Positions 31,860 through 43,421 are shown, counted from the first letter of the stretch. The stretch: DNA of 64,000 nucleotides from Protonemura montana (GCA_947568835.1 OX387608.1:2084001-2148000); one strand, 5' to 3'. Notes: generated by a model not told the origin, from the sequence alone. A program made the numbers and translations.

Positions 31860-34082
31860 ATCCTATCATTGTTCTATCCCTTACATTTGCAATAGCGGTA
31901 ACATTTCCTAGATAAATTTAAATTCAGTAAGGCTAGGTAGGGCAGACCAGGAACCGTGACTAGCACGGCAGGTAGCAACCCAATTCTTATATATTTCACC
32001 ATGCTGACACGCTTTTCTGCTGCAGGTATAAAGCACCGGACGCCGCATAGCCCTTTAACTTCACGACCATTGCGCTCGCATGTGGACACTCTAACGGAAC
32101 TGCTCCTCCCAAAGCTAGACAATTATGCATGTGCATTAATTGATAGATTATATTGTACATACATTTAGTAAAGTAGTTACTTCTAACTAATAGTATTAGA
32201 AATGCAGCCTGCTGTTTTCCATTTGCATGTCATGCATGTTCCAAAAAAAAAAATAAATAAATAAAAAAACATATCGTAGATTTAGTAAAGTAGTTACTAA
32301 GTAGTAAGTAGTAGTAGTTGGTAAGCAAGTAGTTTATAGTTATGCAACCTGCTGTTTTCCATCTGCATGTCATGCATGTTCAAAAAAACAAAAAAACAAA
32401 AAAAAATACCATAGATTTAGTAAAGTAGTTACTAAGTAGTAATAAGTAGTAGTTGGTTAGTAAGTAGTTAATAGTTATGCAACCTGCTGTTTTCCATCTG
32501 CATGTCATGCATGTTCAAAAAAACAAAAAAACAAAAAAAAATATCATAGATTTAGTAAAGTAGTTACTAAGTAGTAAGTAGTAGTAGTTGGTTAGTAAGT
32601 AGTTAATAGTTATGCAACCTGTTGTTTTCCATCTGCATGTCATGCATGTTCAAAAAAACAAAAAAACAAAAAAAAATACCATAGATTTAGTAAAGTAGTT
32701 ACTTAGTAGTAAGTAGTAGTAGTAGTTGGTTAGTAAGTAGTTAATAGTTATGCAACCTGCTGTTTTCCATCTGCATGTCATGCATGTTCAAAAAAACAAA
32801 AAAACAAAAAAAATATCATAGATTTAGTAAAGTAGTTACTAAGTAGTAAGTAGTAGTAGTTGGTAAGTAAGTAGTTAATAGTTATGCAACCTGCTGTTTT
32901 CTATCTGCATGTTTGCAATTTTTTTAAGGTCACAATCTTACTTTCGTGTCGGTCTTTTTACTGCATGTTTCTCTTTTCTTGATTCTATCTTGGAATGTCA
33001 AACCAACTAACCACCAAGCATGATAGCATTGCACCAGTCTAAAAACTGAACAATGCATCCTACCTCTCCGACACAGTTGATCCTTGCATGAATCCTTGCA
33101 TGTCCGCACATCAGAGATTCCTGTTGCTTGCAACGGGCTGCACAATCTTTGATAGTGTAAGGCAGAGGCGATGTAGTGTGCGACGATCGCCATGCTGCCG
33201 GGGCGGGATGGGGGCCCCGGCATAACAATTATTTTTAAAATTCTCTCACTTAACAGCTTGAATACAATTAGAAACTTTTCATTTCTCCAAGAATGGTGCC
33301 TCTCTCTTGCCGTCTATTTTTATTTTGTTTTAGACCCCCCCTCCCCCTGCCAATCGTGGAGAAGGAACTTCTTCATGGCACCATTGCGGAGATTACTTTC
33401 AATAACGAATGAACAGTGGCGATACTGCGACATGGCTGGTCTGCATTGACTGTTGCTTTCAAATTGTCAAAGTTTTCAACGCAAATCGTCGTAAACATGT
33501 GAATATTTCTTATATTTGTAAAAATGATCATAATATTGGCAAATAAAAATTACAGTAATGAATAGGTACATTTTTTGTGTGTTTAATCTTCAAAAAAAAA
33601 CCTTCGTCACTGAAACCAAACCAAAAATATTTGTAATGATTCCTTTCTGTCCAAAAAGCACACCAAATGGTTGTGTCCTTATAAGCAATGCTGCTGGTTA
33701 GCCATCATCGTTGAAAGTACTGGCGGAAATCAGGCATAGTATGGTATATCAAGTCGTAAGGGCACAATACTTTGTTTTCTTGCCATTTTTTCAGTACTTT
33801 ATTTTGTTGTCCCATAAAAGTTTCTTAAATGTATGCGTAGAGGCTACATTAAGTGTTAAGTCTCAGTTCGGTCCCAGGGCTTAGGGACTAGATTTTGGCT
33901 TAGGCCCATATATTTTTGTCACGACTTATCCTATCGGCACATGCCCTATGGGCATAGGGTACTAGAAAAATAGTAGTGAGCTATTTGTCATTGTTAATCA
34001 AAGTTCAAAGACAATACTAATACTAAAATAAAACCACTAGGGATAAGAACAACAGGTGCCGTTAGGCATCGGGTACTGCTAG
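31860..34082 (+). other. 3' non-coding region and terminus of E5
   Basis: It appears identical to 5147-7369 of E1. It holds the 130-bp repeats (32162-32917), the GC-rich hairpin (33196-33222), AATAAA (33542-33547), the inner hairpin with CTAG (33942-33965) and the outer terminus (34057-34082). Confidence 0.85.
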
Positions 34083-36058
34083 TTAACCTTATATAAAAGC
34101 CTTAATTTAGCGATGTTCAACTTTTTAGTTTGTATCTGGCTGGGATGTATGTGACGTTAGCTGAAATGTTGATAGAAATTGCGAAATTTGGTCAAAAACG
34201 TGTGCAATTGGGTTATATTTGTTCGTAATTCTGCTCTCCATTGCTGGATGACATTTTGACGGCGATTTGAGAGCGTTTTCATGGTGAAAAGTTGCTAAAT
34301 ATGACGGCAAGATATCTCAGAGCCAGGCGATGCAGCTCGATTTTTAAAACTCTTTTAATACTCAAGTTTTTCTAGCCTCGGGCTTTTCGGTTATTTCACA
34401 TGCATTTGTATTAAAGTTGTTGATGTAATTGAGCGAAAACACATTCAATTGCGATCGTTTTACGTGAAAAAGAATTAATTTTGCTAATAAACTGACAGCT
34501 TTGATCAATTGTTTGCTTTTTTGACACCACAGCAAGGTGTACGAAATCGTGAATGTATCTTCTCAGCAGTGCATTCAGGAAATTCAAACGTCAAATTTAA
34601 ACGTCAAAGTCAACGTCAAAATAAACGTCAATGTCAAATTCTTTTCAAAATCTCCAGAACTGAAGGGGAAAACGTGTGAAATTGGCTTAAATTGGTTCAT
34701 AATTAAGGTTTACATCCCGCTACGACTTTTTTACGGTGATTTGAAAGTGTTTTATCATAGTAAAGTATCAAAAATATTGTTGATGTCTTGGCTAGCAAGA
34801 TGAATAAGAGTCACTTGATTTATCTCGATTTTTGATTGAAGCAAAACTTGCCTCTTACTGACCTGCAGCAATTCGATAATACTTTGCATGCATGCCTATT
34901 TAAGTTATTGAAGAAATTGAGTGCAAACGCTTTTATTCGCGATCGGTTTACGTAAAATAGAAATCATTTTGCAGAAAGAGTGACAGATGCAAACATTTGT
35001 TTGGTTTTTTGACCACTGCAAGGCGAACGAATTCTTAAAGTTATCTTTTCATTTCAAAAAGTATTGGAAAGTTAACCGATCTATTTACACCCCTATTGGA
35101 ATTGGAATATCGAAAATCGGTCAAAAACGGCTGGAATTTGTACATAAATTCTGATTGCGACCCAAAGCGATATTTCTACGAGGATTTGATGAGATTTTCA
35201 TGAGACATTTTATTTAAAACTGGCTGGCAAGGAAAGATTTTGACAGTTATCAAACAATGCACAACAACTACATTTTCGAAGAAACTTATTTAAGCAATTT
35301 TAAGTTGCTATCCGTCTTTTTAAACATGTTTTTCGTAAGATTTGGTGGAGATGTAACACGTGTTTAATAAGCTTTATCTCTCTAAGAAAGATTTCAAGAA
35401 ATCATGGACGGAAATTTTTGACAGCTAGAATCTTTTGTTTTCGAAATTGTCATCGTGATCACTTTGGAATTCACAGAGTTTCCACAATGCAGTGACCCCG
35501 AGTGACGTAGGCGGCAAATTTCAAATACAAAGAAAGCGTTTCAAAACATGAAAAGGACATTACTAAGAAAATGTGCAGCCTAATAGACGGCTGAAAGTGG
35601 TTTAAATTTGCACGTTATACAAAATTGTCAACTCTTTAAAGGCGGGATCACACAACTTTATGGAAATAAATCTTCCTTTTTGTTATGTTAAGTTTCAATG
35701 CATGTTTTTAATGGTTTTTAAGTAATATATTTAGTAAATATTCAACCCGTACTTAATAACCTTATCTTTCAAAGATAGATTATTAAAATTTTTGACCACA
35801 TTATTATGACAGCTAGCGTCAATCATTTGCTTGAATCTTGAATTTTTTGCTTGATTCAAAATTTGAATCTGATATATATGATTGAGGAATGAACTGGAAA
35901 TACGAAGCATTAAAAACATTTTCAATATATACCTATATTTTGTTTAATTTTTTTGTTTATATTCAATTATTACAATATTGTTTTTTATATATTATTATAT
36001 TTATAAATTAAACTAATATTATTATCTACTTATAACTATAATAATAACTATATAATAA
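34083..36058. other. E6 5' body, non-coding
   Basis: It matches the conserved body of the other elements to about 34810, including ATGACGGCAAGATATCTCAG and the AACGTCAA repeats (near 34585-34640). It then has unique AT-rich DNA with CGAAAATCGGTCAAAAACGG (35113), shared with E5. The last 120 bases are nearly pure A/T just before a GC-rich exon. I see no gene. Confidence 0.6.
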
Positions 36059-37063
36059 CTAATAACAACTGCGGCCGCAGTGGCTCGGACGGCAGCTCGG
36101 GCTGCGGCTCCTGTCGCGGCGCTCCGGGCGACGGTGGCTGCAGCAGCTGATGTTGTCGGGGCTGCAGCCCCCTCTCCCCCCGAAGCGCTGGCCGCGACGT
36201 TGCTCCCGTGATGGCCCAGGCTGTTGTTCGCGGGGGCGACCTGCCACGGCTGTAGCCCCCGCGACTATTAGAGTCACCTGGGCCTCGGCCCTAGCCAGCC
36301 GCTCCCGCGCCAGCTGCTCGGCTGCAGCGACAATAGCTGCAGCAGCGACGCGGGCTTCTTTAACGATGGCCCGGGCCTCTTCACGGGCGTCCTCTTCTGT
36401 GGCAGGAGCCGCAGCCTCCGCCTCCGCCTCCGTCTCGCTCTCTAATGGAAATTAAAAATTACACTGCTCAGAGAATGTTTGATGATTTAAATCATATTTA
36501 ATAACGATATCCGGAATATCCTGTCTTGACTGCGTTTCATGTTAAGATTGAGAGTGGATTTCCATATTCCTCAGGGACTTTCTGATTTTTGACACGAGCT
36601 AAGAGTTTTTCAAAATAACAAGCAATTCCTTGAGTCTGAAAAAATGCTTCATGGGCAGTTTACAAACTATTATATGTTCATGCCTAGCATCAGTGGAGCC
36701 TTGATGAAAGTTTTAAAACACTCGCCTTATTGACGTGAAATGGACTTAAGATACCCAATATCGGGTAGTGTAAAGAACCATAACATATTGGCTTCCTTAA
36801 GTTTCATTGATAATATAAGAACGATCACAAACATCCAAAAATAAGTTATACGTAGGTTAGAACGTATCCAGTGAGATTAACATATCAAAAATTGCACTAC
36901 TATATAACTCAAAACATATCCATTTCATTTCAGGGTATATTGCCTAAACATGTCTTATCTTATATAATAATGTATAGTATTTTGATAACCACGGCTAAGA
37001 AAAGTAAGAAAGACAATTTTACTCACCAAATTCTGTTTCTTGCGAACTGAAAATTGCACCCAT
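36059..37063 (-). CDS. Unrecognised two-exon gene in E6, 139-aa protein with MGAIFS N-terminus
   Basis: Inferred as join(36059-36441, 37027-37063) on the minus strand. Exon 1 is ATG at 37063 and 12 codons plus one base, ending at the donor TTTG/GTGAGT. Exon 2 starts after TTTTTAATTTCCATTAG at 36441. The phases match and the frame then runs open to TAG at 36059: 420 bases with stop. MGAIFSSQ fits the N-myristoylation pattern (Gly2, Ser6). It is followed by an acidic Ala/Glu-rich segment likely to be a helix or coiled coil (about residues 13-70), then an Arg/Gly-rich tail with scattered Cys and His and RDRSRSPS, which may bind nucleic acid. Exon 2 is strikingly GC-rich amid AT-rich DNA. It is divergent to the Rep-helicase gene, whose leader starts within about 600 bases. 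I know no homologue. It could be a captured host gene or a native element gene. No function is claimed. Confidence 0.55.
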
Positions 37064-37597
37064 CGTGTTTATTTTCTTGATTCCTGCTGAATGCTCGGTT
37101 AGGCTATTGTCGCCCCCCTCCACACCCGTGTCATATGTTCTAACAATGTGACCAAACCAGATATCGATCATACTGAACATACTGAACATTCGATATATGA
37201 GGTGATTGTTACATGGATATTTATGCAAATCGCATTTGCAGGCCAATCTCAACATTCGATTTGTAGAGCGATTGTTGTTGGTCCCATTCGATTAGTCACT
37301 GCCTCATTGTCGTCGAACTGTTTGCGATGGCAGCCATGTTTGTTCTTCTCTTTTCTCACTAGCTAGACAGACGTTAAAGAAGCCGGTTTACTTTATCGTA
37401 TCTCCAGTCGGTAATTACCATTTCATAGTGTTATTACTGTCACGTTGGTTTGAATAGGTCTTAAATTGGAACATTATATCTAATATTGTGATTTGGTGCA
37501 ATTTTCATTGATTGCGAGTCGCAAATCAACCGATAAATCAAGTGTGAAGTGAATCTTTTCAAGACCCTGGCCGTGGACCGGTCAATACGGCAATCCT

Positions 37598-38012
37598 GTA
37601 AGTACCGAATCTACTATACCTACATAGTGATATTATTATTATTATTATTATTATTATTGTTATAAATATACATTGTTTAATGGAATTGAATAGCATGATA
37701 GCTTAGTTTACCCACTTCAAGCACTATTCCAGTCAAGAAGTGCTTGACTGGTGCCTATGCAAAACCATAATTGATTTTGTTTTGTCGATAATGGCCGCTG
37801 TGCCATGACTTCTAATTTCAAATGGAATTCGCAAATTGTTGTTCACGCAGTAATATTCAACCCCTCTTATCGTCATCAGAGGAATTAAGATACCTACAGG
37901 TACAGGTCAAACGGATACCCAGTAGATAAATAACAAAGGTTATCTGATATCAATAAATGGTGTTTGGCAATGGTGGGCAAGGTAGTATTTAATCATCGTT
38001 TTCTTCCCACAG
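37598..38012 (+). promoter_or_regulatory. Probable 5' UTR intron of the E6 Rep-helicase
   Basis: The donor CCT/GTAAGTA at 37598 and acceptor TTTTCTTCCCACAG at 38012 bound it; the ATG follows immediately. Upstream DNA to 37064 would serve both this gene and the divergent minus-strand gene, and holds an AACATGGCTGC motif on the minus strand (near 37330), close to the YY1 core. An ATT microsatellite lies inside the intron. Confidence 0.5.
37630..37660. repeat. (ATT)n microsatellite
   Basis: About ten ATT units in the probable leader intron of the E6 Rep-helicase. Confidence 0.9.
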
Positions 38013-41000
38013 ATGCCACCTAAAAAGCGTGCAAACCTGACGCGTCGAAAAATTACTAAAAATGCGAAGACAAGTGCTGAGAGTATTGCAGCAAAGGAAA
38101 GGACGGCAGCCGAAAGAGCAAGACTGAAGCGAGCGGCCGAGCGAGCTGACCAGGAGCCGACTGATGCCCCGCCGACGCCGACGCTCGACGAGCAGCCTCC
38201 TGTTCTTCCCGATGGCTGTGTCGCGGTGACAGATCTCGGTGATAACCCGGTGAGTGTCGTTTCACGTGATGCGCTGCCCGAGCAGGCCAACCCCGCTGCC
38301 GTTGTCGCTCTCGGTCACCAGCGCAAGCGCATGTCAAGCTGCCAGCTCCTTTCTTTTCTCGAGAATGTGCCAGCAGGACTCCCCTCCCTTGATGTAAGCG
38401 AGCAAGCGATCGTAGGCCAGATCCTGGGAAATGAAGTTGGCCAGCACCAAGCGGACGAGCCCGACTGCCAACGCCCGCAGCGTCGTGCTATTATTTCAGA
38501 GCAGGCGCGTTTGCACATAGAGCATGAGACCGCAGACGAGCGGAGTGCCCGCCTCGCGAAAATGGCAGAAAATGCTCGCCAGCGCAGAGAGGCCGAGACG
38601 GAGGCCCAGCGTACAGAGCGTCTGGCCCAGGTGGCTGAGTCAAAGCGTCGCCGCTTGAACGAAGCAACCGAGGAACGGCGCATACAGCTTCTAGCTGAAA
38701 AGGTCGAGTCAGAGCGCCTCCGTTTGGTGAAATATTCCGACAAACAGCGACTCCAGCGACTGGCCCAGAGGGCAGAGGCAGAGCGTCGCCGCTTGAGTGA
38801 CGCTACAGAACAACAGCGTCTCCAGCGATTGGCTCAAATGGCAGACCATATACGAGCTCAGAGGGAAATCGAGACTACAACAGCACACGAGAGTCGATTG
38901 GTCGCCGTAAGGGAGCGATCGCAGCAGCGTCGCAGTGCCGAGACAAGGGACCGGCTTGCAGCGGCCGAAGTGGAAGTCTATCAGCGCGCCGAGGAGGCTG
39001 AACAAGAGCAAAGCCAGCGAGTCGAGGTCGAGGCCATTGATGTGGCAGAGGAACCGATCGAGCCCGATCTTGCACCGGTTAACCTACATCCTTTGCACTT
39101 GGAAGCTGCCCGGCAAGACGTGACTGACGTCGCATTGTTTCACTGTGGCAACCTGGACCAAGAATGCAGGATTTGCAGGGCTCTACATTTCAAAGGAGAG
39201 AGGCCTTCAGACAAGATTTACAAGCTCTGTTGTCACGCGGGAAATGTCATGCTAGAGCCGCTCCTCCCGTATCCGGACTTGATGCTTGCGTTGCTTACCG
39301 GCGACCATTGCGGATCAAAGAACTTCCGTAAGAACATCCGGTCTTACAACAGTTCGCTCTCCTTCGCGTCGGTCGGAGCAAAGACGGATATCCCGCAGGG
39401 TCGTGGCACGTATTGTTTCCGTGTCCATGGAAACATTCAGCACAGGATCGGACACATGGGGCAGGCGGTGCAGAAGCCACTCTATTCCCACCTGTACTTT
39501 CTCGACGCGGAGCAGGCGAAGACGCATCGAATGGACAGGCGTGAGAATGCTGATCTGATGCCCGACCTGCTGAACGAGCTGGACTCGCTGGTTCGCGACA
39601 TTAATCCTTTCGCCCAAGGGCTCAAGACGCTGGGGCAGGTGGAGGCAGAGGACCGCGTCCGTGCCGCGGCCGAGGGGCGCCCCGAAGTGCGGGCCGAGTT
39701 GCGCTTTGTAGATGACCGGCGACGTCTTTACGAGAATCCGACGGCGCACGAGGTGGCCGTGGTGTATCAGAGCGTGGACGGTGGAATGCCTCCGCTTGGC
39801 CGCGACATTCGCATCCATACCCACAGCGGCTTCTTTGAGCAGCTGTCCGTCCTGTCGCCCAACACGGATCCGTTGAGCTACGTCCTGTTGTTCCCGCGAG
39901 GAGAGCCCGGCTGGCAAAGAGACATGCCACACACGAGGCAATCAGCGCACAGTGTCGTCACACTGATGGAGTTCTACAGCCATCGACTCCACGAGCGTGC
40001 TGGTTCCTTCCACCCCGTGCTGCACGCCGGCAAGCTGACGCAGCAGTTCATGGTGGACGCGTACATCAAGGTGGAGGGGAATCGTCTTGAGTTCGTGATC
40101 CGGAACCAGAAAACTCTGCGCGCCGAGCTTTATCGCGGTCTGATGGACCACATAGAGCACCGTGCCGAGCAGCAGGGCTGCAATGTCGGGAAGATGGTGA
40201 TTCTGCCTTCCAGTTTCATCGGAAGCCCCAGGCATTGTCAGCAACTCTATCAAGACGCGATGAGCATCGTCACCAAGTTTGGGAAGCCCGATCTTTTCCT
40301 GACGATGACGTGCAACCCGAAGTGGCCCGAAATTCAGGAGAGCCTTGCGGCGTTTGAAAGGGCCGAGGACCGACCCGACCTCACCGCCCGAGTATTCCAA
40401 CTTAAACTCAAGGAGCTCATGTCTGATCTCACCAAGAGGCACGTGCTGGGCGTTCCCATGGCTCACTTCCACGTGATCGAGTTCCAAAAACGAGGACTCC
40501 CGCACGCCCACATTTTGGTCATCCTCCGCGACGAGGACAAGATCCGCACTCCCGAGGAGGTAGACGCACTCATCTGTGCCGAGTTGCCCGATCCGGTGAC
40601 CGAGGAGAGACTTCACAAGGTGATCGTGTCGTCAATGATTCACGGCCCGTGCGGCGCTCGGAACATGCGCTCTGTGTGCATGGAGGACGGCAAGTGCAAG
40701 AAGAAGTTCCCAAAGTCGTTCACAGCGCAGACTGTGGTCAACGAAGGGGGCTTCACCGTCTATCGCCGTAGAGAAAGCGGACCGACGCATACCATCTCAG
40801 GGAGAGTGGTGGACAACCGAGACGTAGTGCCTTACAACAAGTACTTGAGCTCGAAGTTCGACTGCCACCTGAACATCGAGCACTGTGGATCCGCGAAGAC
40901 GGTCAAGTACCTGTGCAAGTACGTGTACAAAGGTCACGACTGTGCCAGGGTGCAGCTTCGCGTCTCTGTCCCCGCGGAGGGCGAACACGAGCAGCGTCCG

Positions 41001-43421
41001 GCGCGCGGTGCCCAGCACGAGTTGGTATGGGACGAGGTCTCACACTACATTGACTCTCGCTACGTGAGTCCCCAAGAGGCGGTGTGGCGCATTTTCGGAT
41101 TTGAAATGCACGATAAATCGCATACCATCATTCGTCTGGCGATCCACCTCGAGGGTGAGCACACAGTCACGTTCCGGCCCGGAGACGAGGAAGCCGCAGC
41201 AGAACGCGGCAGCACTGCGCTGACCACGCTCACAGCATGGTTTGCATTGAACCAGACCAACTCGGCGGCACGACAGTTCAAGTACGTCGACATACCGTAC
41301 CACTTCCGATTCGAAGGAAAAGCGTGGAAGCCGCGCAAGCGAGGTGCCGGCAGCATCATTAGCCGCATGTACTCCGTAACGCCCCGGCAGATCGAGCGAT
41401 ACCATCTGCGTCTTCTTCTGCTACACGTGGCCGGCGCCACCTCATTCGAGGACGTGCGCACGTTCCAGGGTAGGGTTTACGCTACCTTCAAGGAAGCTGC
41501 CATCGCACGCAACCTGCTAATGGACGACGACGAGTGGCAGAAATGTCTGCAGGAGGCGGTTGCTATAAAGATGCCAAACGAACTTCGTCAGCTGTTTGCC
41601 ATCATTTGCGCGTTCTGTCAGCCTCTTGACCCGCTGTCTCTATGGGAGCGTTTCAAGGGCGATTTCTGCGAAGATTTCGCCCGAGAACACGACCCCATCG
41701 AGGCAGAACAGTTGGCCCTGAATTCCATCCAGTCCGTCCTTGCCCTACACCGCCTGACCAACGCCGAAATCGGTTTGCCGGCGCCTCGAGTGCCAGTCAT
41801 CGTTGCTGTCGACGAGCAGTTCGACCAGACCGCCGAAAGGGAAGAGGCCGAGGAGAACTTGGTGAAGCTCAACGGCAGACAGCGCGTGGCATTCGACGCG
41901 GTGATGGCAGCAATCGACGACCCGAACGCCGAGCAGAGGTGCTTCTACCTGGACGGCCCGGGCGGCAGCGGGAAGACCTTCCTATACAACACCCTCATCA
42001 GCACGCTGCGAGCCCGAGGCGAGCGAGCCGTGGCCGTCGCGTGGACGGGCATTGCGGCGACGTTACTGAAGGGAGGGAGGACCTGCCACTCACGGTTCCG
42101 ATTGCCCGTTCCCATTGTGGAGAACAGCACGTCTGGCGTGAAGCCCAACTCCGCCGAGGGCGCTTCGCTGAGGGCGGCCAAGGTCATCATCTTGGATGAA
42201 GGACCCATGGCGCCTCTGCTGGCCCTAAACGTGATCGAGCGGACGCTAAGAGACGTGACCAACGATGAGCGTCCGTTCGGCGGAAAGGTGATCGTTATCG
42301 GCGGAGATTTTAGGCAGTGCCTACCAGTCGTTCAAAATGGCAACCGAACGACCATCGTCGAGCAGTGCATTAAGCGAGGCGCGCTTTGGTCGTTGTTCCG
42401 GACCCTCGAGCTGCGCGCGAACATGCGCGCGAACGCAGGCGAAGTAGAGTTCGTCGAGTGGCTCTTGCGTGTCGGAAACGGCGAGATTTTGAATGACTGC
42501 CACCTCCCGGATGACACCATCGCATTACCTGTCCAATGCGTCGTGGACTGCGTCATTGACGCCGTCTTCGGCACGAGCATTAGTGCTGCCGAGATGGCCG
42601 TGATGCAAGACCATGCCATCCTCTGCCCGAAGAACGTGGAGTCTTTGAACATCAATGACAACGTTCTTGAGCGCCTCGAAGGTGACGTGTTCGAATACTG
42701 CAGCGCCGACACTGTCGATGTCAGTGAAGGCGAAGATGGCGACGTTTTGGCTACCGATTATCCCGTAGAATATCTAAATTCATTAACGCCATCCGGGATG
42801 CCACCGCACAAGCTTCGTCTGAAAGTTCATGCAATCGTGATGCTCATGAGGAACGTCGACGTGAGAGCCGGCCTATGCAATGGGACTCGACTCAGCGTTG
42901 TTGCACTCCACGAGCACGTGATCGACTGCAGGATCATCGGAGGGCGCTGTGCGGGACGACGCACTTTCCTATGTAGAGTCAACCTAACTCCCTCGGACAT
43001 TGGCATGCCCTTTACGATGACAAGGCGCCAGTTTCCGATCCGTCTGGCATTCGCCATGACCATCAATAAAGCCCAGGGTCAATCTTTAAAGAGGGTGGGA
43101 ATTCATTTAGAAAAACCAGTATTCGGACACGGTCAGCTATACGTGGCGCTTTCTCGGGCTCGCTCTTTGGACTCAATCTTCGTGGCAGTCGCCGGTAACG
43201 AGGCGCAGGGCAAGTTGATCGTCTCGAGCAACACCACCTTCACCAAGAACATCGTGTACCAGGAGGTCCTCGAGATTCATGCGCCGGACCACCAGGCAGC
43301 GGATCCTTCCTCGCGTAGTGGCTATCAAGAGGCTGACCAGCAGGCCCTTGAGCAGTCGCTTAGTCAACTCGCTGTATCGGATGCGGATGAAGAAGTTCCA
43401 ATGGACGCCTCCTCCTCCTAA
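38013..43421 (+). CDS. Helitron-like Rep-helicase, full length (1802 aa)
   Basis: This is a second complete transposition protein with the same layout as the E5 protein: MPPKKR start after an acceptor, basic 23-residue-type repeats, Cys/His cluster, HUH motif H831/H833, KYLCKYVYKG, Walker A 1315-1322, and helicase motifs through YVALSRAR. The N-terminal 110-300 residues differ strongly from E5 in sequence and repeat number. The middle (about 39050-41430) differs at many, mostly silent, sites, which points to purifying selection on the protein. From about 41430 to the stop the DNA is almost identical to E5 and E1. Stretches such as 40390-40490 are also near-identical. This patchwork suggests gene conversion or recombination between subfamilies. 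The C-terminus ends MDASSS without a protease domain. Confidence 0.95.
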   Translation: MPPKKRANLTRRKITKNAKTSAESIAAKERTAAERARLKRAAERADQEPTDAPPTPTLDEQPPVLPDGCVAVTDLGDNPVSVVSRDALPEQANPAAVVALGHQRKRMSSCQLLSFLENVPAGLPSLDVSEQAIVGQILGNEVGQHQADEPDCQRPQRRAIISEQARLHIEHETADERSARLAKMAENARQRREAETEAQRTERLAQVAESKRRRLNEATEERRIQLLAEKVESERLRLVKYSDKQRLQRLAQRAEAERRRLSDATEQQRLQRLAQMADHIRAQREIETTTAHESRLVAVRERSQQRRSAETRDRLAAAEVEVYQRAEEAEQEQSQRVEVEAIDVAEEPIEPDLAPVNLHPLHLEAARQDVTDVALFHCGNLDQECRICRALHFKGERPSDKIYKLCCHAGNVMLEPLLPYPDLMLALLTGDHCGSKNFRKNIRSYNSSLSFASVGAKTDIPQGRGTYCFRVHGNIQHRIGHMGQAVQKPLYSHLYFLDAEQAKTHRMDRRENADLMPDLLNELDSLVRDINPFAQGLKTLGQVEAEDRVRAAAEGRPEVRAELRFVDDRRRLYENPTAHEVAVVYQSVDGGMPPLGRDIRIHTHSGFFEQLSVLSPNTDPLSYVLLFPRGEPGWQRDMPHTRQSAHSVVTLMEFYSHRLHERAGSFHPVLHAGKLTQQFMVDAYIKVEGNRLEFVIRNQKTLRAELYRGLMDHIEHRAEQQGCNVGKMVILPSSFIGSPRHCQQLYQDAMSIVTKFGKPDLFLTMTCNPKWPEIQESLAAFERAEDRPDLTARVFQLKLKELMSDLTKRHVLGVPMAHFHVIEFQKRGLPHAHILVILRDEDKIRTPEEVDALICAELPDPVTEERLHKVIVSSMIHGPCGARNMRSVCMEDGKCKKKFPKSFTAQTVVNEGGFTVYRRRESGPTHTISGRVVDNRDVVPYNKYLSSKFDCHLNIEHCGSAKTVKYLCKYVYKGHDCARVQLRVSVPAEGEHEQRPARGAQHELVWDEVSHYIDSRYVSPQEAVWRIFGFEMHDKSHTIIRLAIHLEGEHTVTFRPGDEEAAAERGSTALTTLTAWFALNQTNSAARQFKYVDIPYHFRFEGKAWKPRKRGAGSIISRMYSVTPRQIERYHLRLLLLHVAGATSFEDVRTFQGRVYATFKEAAIARNLLMDDDEWQKCLQEAVAIKMPNELRQLFAIICAFCQPLDPLSLWERFKGDFCEDFAREHDPIEAEQLALNSIQSVLALHRLTNAEIGLPAPRVPVIVAVDEQFDQTAEREEAEENLVKLNGRQRVAFDAVMAAIDDPNAEQRCFYLDGPGGSGKTFLYNTLISTLRARGERAVAVAWTGIAATLLKGGRTCHSRFRLPVPIVENSTSGVKPNSAEGASLRAAKVIILDEGPMAPLLALNVIERTLRDVTNDERPFGGKVIVIGGDFRQCLPVVQNGNRTTIVEQCIKRGALWSLFRTLELRANMRANAGEVEFVEWLLRVGNGEILNDCHLPDDTIALPVQCVVDCVIDAVFGTSISAAEMAVMQDHAILCPKNVESLNINDNVLERLEGDVFEYCSADTVDVSEGEDGDVLATDYPVEYLNSLTPSGMPPHKLRLKVHAIVMLMRNVDVRAGLCNGTRLSVVALHEHVIDCRIIGGRCAGRRTFLCRVNLTPSDIGMPFTMTRRQFPIRLAFAMTINKAQGQSLKRVGIHLEKPVFGHGQLYVALSRARSLDSIFVAVAGNEAQGKLIVSSNTTFTKNIVYQEVLEIHAPDHQAADPSSRSGYQEADQQALEQSLSQLAVSDADEEVPMDASSS

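Larger units (their letters stand above)
21594..34082 (+). mobile_element. Autonomous Helentron-like element E5 (about 12.5 kb)
   Basis: The start TTAACCTTATATAAAAGC abuts E4 and the 3' end is CTAG at 34079-34082; no other complete terminus lies between. The 5' body (21594 to about 22115) matches the non-autonomous elements, which links them to this Rep-helicase. AGCAT pentamers, a 41-bp satellite, an old end-like remnant (25200-25490), a leader, the Rep-helicase gene and the 3' module follow. It could instead be a composite in which an older element with its satellites was joined to the gene-bearing part near 25490. Helitrons are known to read past weak 3' ends. Confidence 0.75.

Noticed and set aside
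34125-34310. 61-residue minus-strand frame conserved again at 63501-63686
   Set aside because: It lies in the non-coding element body. Conservation follows from recent copying, and the frame is lost in other elements.
34537-34803. Plus-strand frame recurring near 17682, 51504, 54226 and 59806
   Set aside because: Different copies use different frames and starts, and it covers the AACGTCAA repeats; no protein is conserved.
36150-36455. 101-residue plus-strand Ala/Arg-rich frame
   Set aside because: The minus strand has matching splice signals and phase, so the plus frame is taken as its shadow.
39315-40616. Minus-strand frames of 208 and 224 residues opposite the E6 Rep-helicase
   Set aside because: Antisense shadows of a well-supported gene; no motifs seen.
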